A stretch of DNA of 64,000 nucleotides. It comes from Flaveria trinervia. Taxonomy: Eukaryota; Streptophyta; Magnoliopsida; Asterales; Asteraceae. The DNA lies in contig CM046452.1 in NCBI GenBank assembly GCA_025506515.1, positions 72,019,080 to 72,083,079 of the forward strand, read 5' to 3'. The first letter of the stretch is position 1, and every line of letters begins with the position of its first letter. The translations under genes and the position numbers were made by a program. The notes beneath the pieces were generated by a model, which had not been told where the DNA came from, did no database searches, and saw only the letters and a program-made list of their open reading frames with translations. Below are positions 11,906-24,201 of this stretch, piece after piece.

Positions 11906-14549
11906 TTTTTTAAATAGCTTAACTTTAAAAAATATAGAAGAGAAAGAGGTAAAAGTTAATTAAATTGATTTTTAATAAGAGAGAAAAATTAATAGAGAAA
12001 AAATTAATGTGAGTGTTAAAAGATTATTTGAGTGAAAAATAATGTAAGGATATCTAGAAATATATCATGTGATAGATTAAACCTTCTTTCATTGTATAGT
12101 ATAAATGTAGATATTTATCATTTTGAGATAAAATTATATCGATTATTCTCGAACAAGTTTCTATAGTTTATCTTTTTATGTTGGTTTTTAGAATTTTATT
12201 AACTAAATATATGTGTGTATATATATGGATGTATATTTATGTACATATTGATGTAATGATTAAAAGCTAATAAAAGAAACTAAAATAGATACCTTTTTGT
12301 CTATTTTTAGAATGCTAAATTTATTCATCATTACTACTTGCATCGTCATCACCGTCATCATCATGCTTATAATCCCATGTTCTTTCCACCGATGTAACAA
12401 GAAATCTGATAGAACAAGTTATACGTGTAAAGGAGTGGAGTCGAACGCAAGCTCCGTACAAACTTAGTGAAGAGTTTGAGTATGAACTTTATATATGAGG
12501 TTTGGTTAGATTTATGAATAAAAGTGCATATTATTTATATAAATCTTATACATACTGTTAATTCAAAAAATATAATTGAGTAATAAATATTACCATATAA
12601 AAAATTCAAGAAAAAAATAAATCACTAATATACAGAGAAGTGTTCAAATAAAAAGTCTCTTAAAACTAGAAGGTGTAAAAAGTAATATCAATTATTAATT
12701 TTTTAAATAAGTTGTTAAGACTAAGTTATAGGGAAAGTTTTCTTATATGTTATTTTATACATAGCCATTTTTATTGACTTTTTTAAGTGTCCTCATTATT
12801 TAAAATATTCCTAACCGTTTTATCTATGACATTATTTTGTTAAAAAAGTTAAACCATATTTTATCTTTAAAATAACTACAATATTGTTATATAACAAGGT
12901 AATATAATACTTTACGTTTTTAAGTTCATATAATTTTCCGATCATCATTGTGTTTTTTGTGAAGTTAATTGTATCTTTTTGTTTCGTATTGTGCTTTTTA
13001 GAATGCTATTATGTTTTTCTATAATAATGAATTCTAAAAGAATATAATGGCGAAATAATATCTTCGTGTATCTTTAGTATGTAAAATATAATAAATAATT
13101 AAAAAAAATTTAATCAATACATTAAAATAAGACAAAATAGCATAATGTCTTATTGTGTTTTTTTTATCATCATTGTATTATCTTATAAAACTATGAATTT
13201 AAAAAAACACACTGGTATATATAACATCATTATGTACTTTTAATTGTAAAACAAACGATAAATAACAATAGTTTATACAATTTATAGAAAATAATAACAA
13301 AATTAATATATAGTGCTATCTTTAATACTATAAATATTAAAAAATTCATTGGTAAAAATATATCATTATGTACTTTAAATTGTAAGATAGAATAGTAGAT
13401 AAAAAGTTTATACATAGAGTTGCATAAAAAAGCAGTTTGGAAAAAACAGTGAACAAAACTAGTCTGGTTAAAAAACTGGTTTTAGCAAAACCGGTTTTCA
13501 AAAGTTCAAGTATTTAGTTACAAACTGGTTTGAAAACTGAATCGATTTTATCTTATACCCAGAAAAATATTCTGGTTCAAAAACTAAACCAAATTGTACA
13601 TATCTAGTTTATATAATCTATAGAAAAATAAAAAATAACATAAAATGATCTAAAACTTAAAACACAATGATAAAAATATTCAGCAAATAATATAAACATA
13701 TAACACAATAAACTCATATTTGACACAATTAATATATAAAAACAATGATCAAAATCTCATTCTCTTTAAAATAATAGAACGGCATGTGTCAAGCCCATAA
13801 TAATTTTTAAGTTTTTTAGATTAAATACAATTTTTAGTATAACTCAACCCTAATATGTATTGCATTAATATCTAAAGCTAAAATTGTATACATATCATTC
13901 GTCAATGAACAAAACACATTACTCAGGCACTTGTAAAACGTTTGATCAATAAATTGGTAAAGTATCATATAGATTTAAAAGTGTAATAAAAATTTAAAAA
14001 TGGTAATTATGTAATCATATGAATAAAAATTCTTTTGATAATTTTGTTAATCAAAAGAATAATTGCTAACATGATAAGATTTATAAAAAAGTGTTAGTAA
14101 TTATAATAACTACAAAATAAAAATTATAGTTTAGCTAATTTATGGCGATGTTATTTAGTTATTTTTATCGTATATAATCATATAATTGGCATACCTATGT
14201 AAAATATAGTTAAGATACTTAAAATTATAAAATAAACCTTTATCATTTTAGGGGAGGTTTATCTTGAGAATCACTATTGTTGTGAAAACTCTGTAAATCA
14301 ATATTAGCCTCACATTTAATATCACATGCAAGTCACATGCCATTTTTATATTTAAAAAAATATTTATAACTATTTTTCTTGATATTATTTTTCAAAAAGT
14401 ATAAACATAAATTTCAAAAAAATATAAACATTAATATACTCTTTAAAAATTGATCACCCGTTATTTACACATGTGTAAATCCTGATTTTCATATGTGTAA
14501 ATCCTGTATTACACATATGTAAAATGACGTTCTTAAAAAACGAGTTCTT
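11906..14549. other. AT-rich stretch, no gene
   Basis: No coding region supported. Imperfect direct repeats around CATCATTATGTACTTT occur at about 13224 and 13362. A patch at 13430-13570 is rich in CTGGTT/AACCGG words, possibly a decayed MITE. At 14465-14525 the words TTACACATGTGTAAATCC and TTACACATATGTAAAA recur, similar to the array at 48975-49200. Confidence 0.45.
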
Positions 14550-14671
14550 TGTAACACCAGGTTATTCTTTAAAAGACAAGAAATAAGGAATAAAAGAAAG
14601 AAAGGCAATTCAGTCCAAGTAGAGGGACTAAAAGTGTAAAAAGGACAATATCTTGTAAAGTTGGTGTAAAG

Positions 14672-14908
14672 GTGGGCATGGCCGCCCACCCTCTTTTCAC
14701 ATCACCATCTTCTTCAGTTTTAGAAAGAGAGAGCAGAGAAAAAAACTCTCGGTTGAAGATAAGAAGAAGAAGAGAAGTCGAATTCAAGGTAAGAAGTTGT
14801 GGTTTTTACATGTTTATGATGGGTTTTATCCCGGTTTCATGCTTATGTGCTTATGTGTTTGTGTTTGTGCTCGGGTGTGTGTATGCGGTGTTGTTTCTAG
14901 GTGTTTGA
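14672..14908 (+). other. Short open frame recurring in the LTR family
   Basis: A 78-codon frame starts MGMAAHPLFTSP and includes LERE and a hydrophobic tail. The reverse-oriented copy at 28223-27999 starts MGMAAHPYFTSP, and related but shifted frames are at 26430-26119 and 4608-4336. Conservation of the start could simply reflect recent common ancestry of the LTRs. It could be a leader peptide or upstream ORF; no known domain is visible. Confidence 0.25.
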
Positions 14909-15179
14909 ACTCATTGCAAGCGGGTTATAAAGGAAGAAACACCCAAGTTGCATCAGGTGAGTTCTAGACCTCGGTTTTACTTGTTTTAAATGATCTTTGG
15001 GGCTGAAAATGTATTAAAATGATTTTTACAAGTTCATGTATGTTTACCCGTATGCATTGTGCATGAATGAATGTGATTCTTGAATGCTTATAGGTTATTC
15101 ATGTTAGAATAGCCACATTAAGCTTAGAACAGACAGATTCGATGATTTGGGTTGAAAACATACTGGAAATATAGTACAG

Positions 15180-15562
15180 ATGGTCCATGCGCCTGAAAAT
15201 GCCATATTAAGAACTAAGTGTGATCCATGCGCCCAAACAGTATCCCATGCGCCCAAACAGTATCCCATGCGCCTAAGATTACCTTAGAAATGATAAAGTA
15301 CAGCTCATGCACCTGAACAGTTGTCCATGTGCCTAGAATATAACAGTTGGACGACTAAGTGTAGAGCCATGCGCCCCAATAGTGCCCATGCGCCCAAGTG
15401 GCCCATGCGCCTAAGTGTTCATACGTACCAATAGTGCCCATGCGCCTGAATGAGTTCATGCACTAAACTGAAAAGGCTTAAGTGTTAGGCTGATGCGCCT
15501 ATATAATGATGAAACGCCCAAATAGGGCTCATGCGCCCAAATAGTTCCCATGCGCCTAAGAC
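15180..15562. repeat. CCCATGCGCC minisatellite in LTR copy A
   Basis: The core CCATGCGCC recurs about fifteen times, with spacers such as CAAACAGTATC, TAAGTG and CAATAGTG. This is the plus-strand equivalent of the GGCGCATGGGC array in the nested copies at 25450-25910 and 27340-27725. Confidence 0.9.
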
Positions 15563-15954
15563 ATAGAAACTTTTACAGAATTTTTCTGGGAGTCTGTGCC
15601 ATAGGGATTTGACCGAGGTCAACTAAGGCCTTATTAATGATGTTGTTTCATGCATGATATGATTGATTATGACTGTTCCTTATTATTGTTATTGCTATTG
15701 TTATTATTACCCATAGTATGTGACTTTACGTGGTATGTTATTATCGTAACGTAAAGTATATCGTAATAATAAAGTGAAAGAGCAATAAAGAAAGAAGAGG
15801 AACATTAATAAAATGTTAACAAGTCTTGCAAGCTTACAGGAGGTACACGACCGTGTTGTCGTTAGCTCAACTGTGCTGCAGGTTAGCTACCCTTTTATGG
15901 ACACAGGGTCAATCAATTGAGATTGGCAGGACCTTTGTAGCATGTCCTGGGTGA

Positions 15955-16075
15955 TTGGGTCGGCCTTGTACATAATACACAGACCCTTTCGAGGGATACA
16001 GTTACCCTTTCGGGGGATATAATTGACCCTTTCGAGGGATACCGTTGACCCTTTCGAGGGATATAGATGGCCCAT
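15955..16075. repeat. CCCTTTCGAGGGATA short tandem repeat in LTR copy A
   Basis: About five units of roughly 24 bp each carry ACCCTTTCGAGGGATA. The palindromic core CTTTCGAG recurs. The nested copy at 24945-25030 has about four units and the outer nested LTR only one near 26925, so copy number varies between family members. Confidence 0.85.
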
Positions 16076-16620
16076 CACCCGTTTTCCATCGCGCATATAG
16101 TTGGGGTATTGCTCACTGGTCCATACAGAAAGTGAAACATAAAGTTAAAAGTTTACAGACAAGGCATACAGTATAGAGAACGAACAATATTTGTTCATAT
16201 AGTTGATGCGTGCTCGCATATACAGTACAGAGTTGTATTTTACAGAAAAGAGTATTTTCTTATACAACATATAGAAAGTATTTTATTACTTTTAAAACTA
16301 GAGCTCACTCAGCAACGCTGACTTTTATACATTTTCAGTTGGCAGGTAATTATTGTTGAGGATGGCACGAGGGTGAAGCTACTCGGCAGGGAAAGACTGA
16401 CATCCATTCGTATTCTATGTTACTGTTGTTATGTAACGTAGTAAAACGATTCTTTTGTAAACAGATTAGTGATGATGTATTGCTTAACAACAGTGTTTTA
16501 AATGATATGAATGGTTTTTGATAAATTATTTCCACTGCATAAATTTGTATAATTGTAATGTTTAATGTTTTAATTACTATGAATGACCAACTGTGAGGTT
16601 TCTGGGATTGGGGCCTTACA

Positions 16621-17680
16621 TTCTTTTATTTTTTATAAAAAAGGGAAACAATAGAAATCTTTTTTTTTTAAATTTTTTGGTTTATGTTGTTTTTCTTTTA
16701 TAATTTTTGTATTATGTTTTCGTTCTTTACCATTTTGCTATTAAAAACTTGTAGCTTATATTTTATAAGGATTCCAATAAGTCTGATGCAGTCAAAACAT
16801 TCAAAGCATCTAAAGTCTCTTTGCATGCATGCACTAAAGTACTGAAGTAGAAATGCTTCAGAAGTTTTACATCTTACATAAGAAATATTCCAAATATAAA
16901 ATCTTCCGAAGCCAAGACCAATATCTTCTGAAGCCAAATATGAATTCTTCCAAAGCTTCAAAGACAAAGTCCTCCAAAGCCAGTTTATGAATACAGAGTA
17001 CTTCCGAAGATTTTTATGTACATGCTATTATCTTATGTACTTTTCCATAAAGCTGGATCACCTTTCCACTATAACTCTATTTGACTCACTAATTTTCACA
17101 AGTTGGTGAAAAGGTCCATGCTTTTGGTAAACTGTATATTGAGGTCTTAAGTCTGAGCTTTCTACTTTATGTACTTAATCCTTTTTGTAATATATTAGGA
17201 TGTGAGCTATGGCATGTCATAGTCACAAAGTCAAAAGGCAACCAGTCTTTTGACTCTACATTTGATTTTCTTGTCTAGTCTTATATATCCAGCTGGCTTT
17301 CAAAATATGGTCGGTTGTAGGATGTAGTATATGAATCTCAAGTATTTGTAACTTTCCATCATGCTTTGTAACACTTTGTAATAGAACTTGGGAAGCAATA
17401 TACAACATTCTTGAAAACCAAATACTTATGTTGTTTGCTATCTTGTTCTGTCTCTCTTTTACTTGTGTTGTTAGCATCTCTTACTCTAGTTAACTAGTTC
17501 CCTATTTGATCTATTAAGTGTTCTAAAGAACTCTCCTCAATTGTATTGTTGTGTTGTAAAGTGCATCACCTCTTCTAACGGTTCTGCATATTTTTTTCTT
17601 AGAAGTCTCACAAAAAATAAGTTCTCTTTTGAGTCATCCCCTATCACCTTAACTCTTAGCCATTGATGCAAATGACAATC
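16621..17680. other. Possible decayed copia-type LTR sequence, no gene
   Basis: Four degenerate units around TCTTCCGAAGCCAA lie at 16900-17000. From 17000 to 17640 the sequence reads like a retroelement LTR or 3' region (TATATATCC box near 17281, later TTGTAATA and repeated short T-rich runs), but no paired LTR, PBS or TSD was found. I leave it unassigned. Confidence 0.3.
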
Positions 17681-19540
17681 TGTAAGGCCCCGTTCCCGGG
17701 ACGCTTACAGCTCGTCAATCATCGCACATAAAACATATATTTTACATTTAATCATACCTAAAACATTGCAGCGGAAACATAAAAATAACTTTTCATATCA
17801 TTACAAATGTTTTTGCAAGTTAATACAACATTCATTCAAAATATTGTTTGTTCGCATTACAATGCAAAAACATTAATCAAAAGAATGCCATCCAAAACAG
17901 CTGAGTAGCCGACCCGTGCCATCCTCAGCAATAATTACCTACCAACTGGAAACACATAAAAGTCAGTGTTGCTAAGTGAGTTCTAGTTTTATACTAAAAC
18001 ATACTTTTCTTTCATTAAAACCATTCTTTACTTTTGCATGTGATCATACATCATACGTACACACAGATAATATCATTATTATCTTCATCATTCATTCGTT
18101 AACTTATGTTCATTCATCGTACGTCATTAACTTTCACATTCTTTTATCATTACATGTTTTCTTTCCTTCAAACCATAAACTTTACCCTTCTGTTTCCTGG
18201 TACTGGACCTAGGCCTATCATAGACCTTCTATAACGGTGCCCCGCACCTCTGGTCACACTACCTAGGGTATGCAGCAATGGTTCTATACAAATGGTCAAT
18301 CACAAAGAAAGACCCCGATGTGCATCCTCCCGGGGTAGCGAACCCACACACCGTTGGCTAACACCTTCGTTAACATTCAACGTAAAGCCACGGGAAAGAT
18401 AAACATTCATCATAACAAGGAACATAACATACAAGTCATCATCATCATACAGGGCATCATCATACATACATCATGCACAAACATACAACATCATGCCCAA
18501 CATAAACTCTAAGGCCACAACAGTCATCTTACATGAATTTACGGGAAACTTCCACGTCAAAACTTACATCTGCACTTTCCCCTGAAAGTCAGTACATAAA
18601 CTACGTTTTCCCCGAGTGCACAAGCCCTACTTGGGCGTATGGGCACCCTTCAGTCGCATGGCCTTCCAGGCGACTGAACATCATGCGAATGAATAACATG
18701 CGATTGAACACCTATGCGAATGAACCAATACGGATGAATACTTATGCAAATGGACCTAGTGCGGATGGAACTAGGTGTATGGGCCTCAGTCGCATGACTC
18801 CCCATGCAATTGACCTTCAGTCGCATGACTGGCATGCGTATGGGCTCTAGTCGCACAACTCACATGCGATTGAAACTCAATCGCACGAATGGCATGTGTG
18901 TGGACTTCAATCGCACGACTGGCATGCGTGTGGACTTCAATCGCACGACTGGCATGTCATTCGGTCGCATAGCCCTAACTGTGCAGAATACAGCTCACTC
19001 CCGAACCCAATCTGCCATTTTCGACCTCCAAGCTCATCCAAACCCATTATAATCCCAAATCAACCATCCTAAACCTTAGGAATGCATACCACATCCCCAT
19101 TCAAGCACACACAAGCCCGGAAACAAACTCCAAACGCATCACACACAAACACATACAAATGGGTCAAACACACACAAACAGAAACGGGTTTTCAGATGTG
19201 TTCCAGCCCCAAAATTATTCAAAAACGTGTAAAATAAGGGTCCTAGAACTCATAAAAACCACACCGAGAAGTAGAGCTTCGTTTGGACCCGCTACACGAC
19301 GATTTTGCACTCTTGAATCCACCCGAACCAACCTTTTTCTCTCTTTTCTCCCTTTCTTCTTCTCCTCTCTTTTCTTTGCTGAGATTTTGGGTGTGGGGAG
19401 AGGGTAAGGGCTGCCATCTCCCTTCAAATACTTCAATTCACCCAACTTTCTCTCGTTGGCGAGTTTGATCCTTCGACTTTGGACTTTATTTCTTTTCTTC
19501 TTTCATCGGCTTCAAAGAAAATAAATAACCGGGTGTTACA
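17681..19540 (-). mobile_element. Solo LTR, 2-kb family, copy B
   Basis: The plus strand starts TGTAAGGCCCC and ends CCGGGTGTTACA, the reverse of copy A. The flanks are a perfect 5-bp duplication CAATC (17676-17680 and 19541-19545). Length is 1860 bp. It shares the acceptor-like block near 17930 with the other copies, but the part between 18190 and 19000 has diverged strongly and carries its own repeat type. No internal element remains. Confidence 0.88.
18640..18965. repeat. TCGCATGAC / GGCATGCG minisatellite in LTR copy B
   Basis: Words such as AGTCGCATGACT, CATGCGATTGAA and TCGCACGACTGGCATGCGTG alternate through this block, with the longest near-perfect units (about 42 bp, ending GTGTGGACTTCAA) at 18880-18960. 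It replaces the GCGCATGGGC array at the same relative position. Confidence 0.85.
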
Positions 19541-20125
19541 CAATCTCGTCTTCCAAAAATTAAATGTATTATAATATATCATAACTAATAGAATGACTAA
19601 ATAATAATAAATAAATAGAGCCAAACTCAACCTTTAGATATTTAAAATATTTAATAAGCTAAAATTGAGCTAGTTCGAACTTTAAACATAGAGCTTGCAT
19701 CAAGTTAAACCCAGACACATGCGTATGTGGTTTAACGTTTTTACATTTATATTTATTTCATGACCGTCCTGTATAATACACTTCGTTCTAATTTATACAC
19801 ATTTTTATGTCTATTAATGTTGTGACAATTATGTTATTTAACACCGTTTTACGAACCAAATGTAACATGTGAGGTTATATATTAGTTTTTACTAGTTGCC
19901 ATTTGTATTTATTACCTGATTTAGTTGTGAGTAATAAAAATAGAAATAATAATTTTAGTGTTATATGATTTAGTTATTTTAGTTTTAATGGTAAGTTAAT
20001 TCAGAATTACTAAGTAGAGACGAAAACAAGGTAAAGTCACTAATACCACATCAAACGTTGTATAAAAAACAATCTGAATATTTATGATTCAAAATTAAAA
20101 GTTATTATTTCTCATTATTAAATGT
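19541..20125. other. No gene recognised
   Basis: AT-rich flank between a solo LTR and a Helitron-like element; no coding, RNA or repeat signal that I can support. Confidence 0.5.
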
Positions 20126-22227
20126 AACTAGAATAAAGCCACCGCGTTACGGTGGGGAGCAAAATCAAGAAAAATGCTAACGTTAAAATGCTTTCGAAAC
20201 CTTGAAACAACTATAACGATTCGTACGTTCGTGCTTTGATGACTTGTACATTATTACGCATAACTCAATTTCGAACGAAATTTTGTATCAAAATATAGAT
20301 AAAATAAGCACGTTACAACGATTTATTTAAAATTCTACAAAATATCATATTTTAGAAGTTATATGAAAAAACAAAATAACTTTAAAACTAATTTTAATAA
20401 TAAAATATTAAATAAAGAAAGACAAAAGTATTAAAATAATAATAATAATATAATAAAAGAACTATGCATTGGCTATTTATACATTGAGGTTTAAGGATTT
20501 CATTTTGGTTTTTAAAGTGAACTTAATGTAATATGTAAATTAAGAGGAGCATAACTATAAGTGAATTATTAATTATCTTTTTTTAAATAATTTAGTCCGT
20601 AGTAATCGCACAGAGTTTGTTTCCTAGCGAAAATCTCGATAAAACAACCGATTTTCAGCAAGAAGCAAACAATCGACGTGATTGTTAATTATGGCCTCAA
20701 GCGTCTCTATTTTGATGATTTTCTAGACCTATCTTCATATTTCTTGAAATTAATGTTTCTATATAGATATATCTCAAATATATTATTCGATTTAAGTTGT
20801 GGACGACTAAATTTGCCAAGTTTTAATATATATTTATAGTGGCTTAAAAATCATCAATTTTGTTGTCCCAACGAAAAAAGTTAACAACAGATTAAAATCA
20901 CATAAAGTTTTTAACACAAATATGCTAGAAAGAAGTGACTAGTAGATATATAATTATATATATATAATACATCTGTGTGCACGTGTTTGATACGAAATTA
21001 TTTAAAATAATTGTCCCAACAGAAAGAGTTAACAACCGATTGAAATAACATTAATTTTTTAACAAGATTACGCTAGAAAGAATTGACTAGTAGAAATATG
21101 CATGTAATATGTATGTGTGCACGTGTTAGATACGAAATTATTTAAAATAAAAATTCATAAACAATAATACATAGTAATTAAGAGACAGGATCACGCTATT
21201 ATATATATAACTAGTAATTAGTTTATTTCTACCCGTCCAGTATTGTTGTGACGCTATACGCGACATGATAAAATATATAATATAATTCAACCGATTTATT
21301 TTCAAGCTAATTAAACTTACGTCATAATATAAAGTAATGCGAATTAATGAAGTCAAATGAAAATGTATTATGTTTGACATGACTCTAACAAAATATATGT
21401 GGAAACGTAAACCAGCTCAAGATGTAAACAAGTATAGGCATGCGTCGTAGCGTCGTATGTGACATGACAAAACATAAACTACAATCATCACGACTCGTTT
21501 TCAAATTACATTTATGTCAAAACATAAAGTAACTCAAATTTATATTGTATGCTTTATTTGAAAAAATACGTAACAAGGTGAAGAAAAAAACACAAAAAGA
21601 AGAGATAATTGAAAACCATTAAATATAATTACAAAGAAAATATTTATAAAAATGTTTGACTTATTATTTCTCTAAACTTCCAGTTTTTTATCTTCATAAT
21701 TTTTAACTTTAAAACCATTATATATTACTAATTACTAACATTATATGCATCAAGTGTTGTACCTTATGTTTAATGGGTTGTATCATTAGTTTTTTTATTT
21801 TTAAACTTTTACTTTTAACTCCTATACTTTATATCTTTTACAATTTAACATTTATAATTTTTCACTTTCAACTTTGTCACATTTACTTTTCATATTTTAT
21901 AATTTTTCATTTTATGAATTTTACGAGTTAACACACCGCAACGTGCACATTTGGTTCAACGTTTACGCTTATTTTTTTCCCTTTAATGGTTTCCGGCACA
22001 ACACGCGGGTCTTAGATCAACTTAGTTTTTAATGTTTTACGTTTCATGAGCGTGATTCAATGCTTTTACGTCTACTTTCCGTTTGGTGTTATACTTTTCG
22101 TTTTTAGTTCTTTTTTTTAATACGATATTTTTTGGTGTTAGTGGTCGTTGATGGTAATATGGCATTGATGTTACTCGATATAGTTTTACACCCCCGCCGC
22201 AACGTAAGAGGGGGGTTTAATACTAGT
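20126..22227. mobile_element. Helitron-like non-autonomous element with hairpin and CTAGT end
   Basis: The left end AACTAGAATAAAGCCACC is followed by a hairpin (CCACCGCGTTACGGTGG). The right end has a GC hairpin (CCCCC...GGGGG at about 22186-22215) and finishes TTTAATACTAGT at 22227, followed by T. A hairpin about 10 bp before CTRRT and insertion next to T are the hallmarks of Helitrons. The right 330 bp resembles 11560-11905. There is no transposase gene inside, only AT-rich DNA. Confidence 0.55.
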
Positions 22228-22569
22228 TAAATATAATTACAAAAGCATCAAACTACTGCTGTGAATAACCCTTGAAATTTTTGTGGTCGAGATTTTGAAA
22301 ACGCCAAGAATGTCAATGAGATATTGAATATTATCCCAACCGACTACCCAAAACAGTATGACTTGGTCATTTTCCGAAAGACTATTATGAAACGTTTTTT
22401 AAGCTATCATTTTGTTTTAAAGAACATTTAAACATATGATAAGTCAAGTTTCATTGGTTAGCTTCATCTCAATCACGACCTTAATATGACGAATTCGTAT
22501 ACTTACATAGTCGTCTATATTCTTATTACTTTTCAATTTTTAATAATATCTTATAACAGAATTTAAAAA
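22228..22569. other. No gene recognised
   Basis: AT-rich; probably the distal part of the adjoining hAT relic, but I could not match it to the transposase. Confidence 0.35.
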
Positions 22570-23545
22570 GTGTGTTCTAAGTTTGTCAATGAAATCCACG
22601 GATAGTCCGTCCTGCACCACTAGTTTAATAATATGTGCAACACAACAACAATAAAAAAACTCAACACTCCAAATTGGTTATATTTTAATTTTAGTTTTTT
22701 CAAACATAGTTGTATTGTTTAAGGCATAATTGAATGCCTTTGAAAATATTTATCTTCTAAATGAAAGGTTGTTATTACATTTATCTAAAAGATAAAATAA
22801 ATATTTTCCATCACGTAAACATGGAGAAATATCAAATGCATTCGTACGTTTCATTATTTGCCTTGCATTGGGATTTATCCAATAAGCAATGACACAAAGG
22901 TACGGTTTCAGTAAACATTGTACAGCCAACTAAACATCACTAGTTAAGTTAACACAAGTATTTAAATATTATAAAATCCAATTAAATCATTCTTTCTATC
23001 TTTGCACATATTTAAACAACGTCTAAGTGTAGAATGACTTACCTGCTTATAATAAGGTTGCTTATAATAAGGTTGGAGCATTTCTTGAATTATGCTTGTC
23101 AATTAAGGGTTGTCATATTGGTTGAACAACAAATCTTCTTTAATCATAAACTTTGTTACTCTATCTTGAACTCTTATTATGTCATAATGAAATATTTCAA
23201 GATTGCCATCCATTTTGGTCCATTTCTCTTTGTTCGAAATCTGAAGTTTGTTTCAACACCTTGTAAATTTCTTCACAGCGTGTTCCTCTAATGTAGAGTT
23301 TACATCTTTTTCTAACAAAGTAGCACAATACTTACAATTGCCTTTTGAGACCTATCACTCATCTCCAACAAATTCTAATTGCACCAAACTTTCAGGTTTT
23401 TATTATATTGAATGCATAGAACAACAATCAGGGAAGAAGAACCAAGAGCAATGGATGAGTGTCAAGCTGTCATATGTTAAAAAGAGAGTATTTTTACGTT
23501 CTTTTTCTTTCGGTTTGCATCTTTGAGTGGTGTAATCAACCGGAT
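22570..23545 (-). pseudogene. hAT transposase relic (zinc-finger BED / RICESLEEPER-like)
   Basis: Read on the minus strand, a BED-type zinc-finger fragment GNCKYCATLLEKD lies near 23337-23300, then NLEIFHYD, then a stretch with VSHSTLRRCLNM near 23040-23010. Much later LHILLN and VVQDGLSVDFIDKLR (about 22640-22575) match the conserved block around the AHILNLVVQDGL motif of plant hAT transposases. Frameshifts and stops occur throughout, so only the domain order survives. Terminal inverted repeats and the 8-bp target duplication were not found. hAT transposases cut and paste DNA and some were domesticated; this copy is not coding. Confidence 0.7.
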
Positions 23546-24086
23546 CATCAATAATCTAATTATACCAGCTTAGGGGACAAAATGGTAAGATTTTGCAAAA
23601 AAAGGGTCAAAAAGCTTTAAAAACGACTATGAAGCCATTACCCAATAGTTGGGATTCGTAATTGAGTTCAAACGGTCAGGTACTTTTATTGGAATCGGGT
23701 CGGGTAATGACCATGTATTATTCTCACAGTTGAACCGGTGGGTTCAATAGGGTATGTACTAGTTAGGGAGGCCATCGGGTAGGAACACTATGCCTTTTAG
23801 GTAGGACTTGATGGGTCAGGTTCGAAACCATACATTTTGAGCATATCTAATAGACGTCAATGGTGATCCATTATTAATAGACTACTAAAACAAAGCTATT
23901 GTTTTGCATATTGTTGATGAACATAGATCTACATTAAAAACCGTAGTCTAGTCAAAATTAATTGTTAAATCAATTATCCTACTAGTACCTTCCTCTTATA
24001 CTAACTTTGTGGATTTGTTACTTAATCTAATACCTAGAAGTGGTAAAGTGGGCGGGTTGGATTGGGTAGGTAGGTCTCAAGAACGA
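23546..24086. other. No gene recognised
   Basis: Moderately GC-richer spacer with words such as GGGTCGGGTAATG and CGGTGGGTTC, which look like a decayed non-coding repeat. No supported feature. Confidence 0.35.
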
Positions 24087-24201
24087 CACTTAGTGTTGCA
24101 AATGAACCGACCGTTCATTGAACGGTTCTTGAATTGTTTGGCTAGAAATTCGGTTATGTTTTTCCGTTTAATAAATGAAGAAACACGAACAAGAAACTTT
24201 G
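24087..24201. mobile_element. Left fragment of a small repeat element split by copia element 2
   Basis: GTTGCAAATGAACCG at about 24096 and its near-inverse CGGTTCGTTTGCAATCC-like end near 38575 (GGTTCGTTTGCAATCC) look like the two terminal repeats of one MITE-like element. Both arms also share GAACG-rich words. The AACTT target duplication of the copia element falls inside this element, so the two pieces (here and 38119-38590) were joined before that insertion. Confidence 0.45.

Larger units (their letters stand above)
14789..16338 (+). other. Possible intron inside LTR copy A
   Basis: CAAG/GTAAGAAG at 14785-14796 matches a plant 5' splice site. TTTTATACATTTTCAG ending at 16338 matches a 3' splice site. 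The donor-like site recurs in three of the other copies (reverse near 26300 and 4440, and eroded near 28110). The acceptor block followed by TTGGCAGGTAATTATTG recurs at 17930, 24660 and 26640. If used, splicing would remove the whole minisatellite region. This is inference from consensus only. Confidence 0.35.
14550..16620 (+). mobile_element. Solo LTR, 2-kb family, copy A
   Basis: It starts TGTAACACC and ends GGGGCCTTACA, the TG...CA ends expected of an LTR, and is flanked by a perfect 5-bp duplication TTCTT (14545-14549 and 16621-16625). Length is 2071 bp. No internal retroviral region is attached, so it is a solo LTR produced by recombination between two LTRs. Size and end sequence suit a large-LTR Ty3/gypsy element, but no pol sequence is present to prove it. 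Orientation is inferred from a donor-like site at 14789 and an acceptor-like site at 16337-16338. Confidence 0.88.

Noticed and set aside
15180..15562. CRISPR-like array
   Set aside because: Units are short and irregular, the spacers are also repetitive, and the array lies inside a plant LTR; it is a minisatellite.
19159..19468. Overlapping open frames on both strands inside LTR copy B
   Set aside because: The region is pyrimidine-rich LTR sequence and the frames have no shared domain with other copies.
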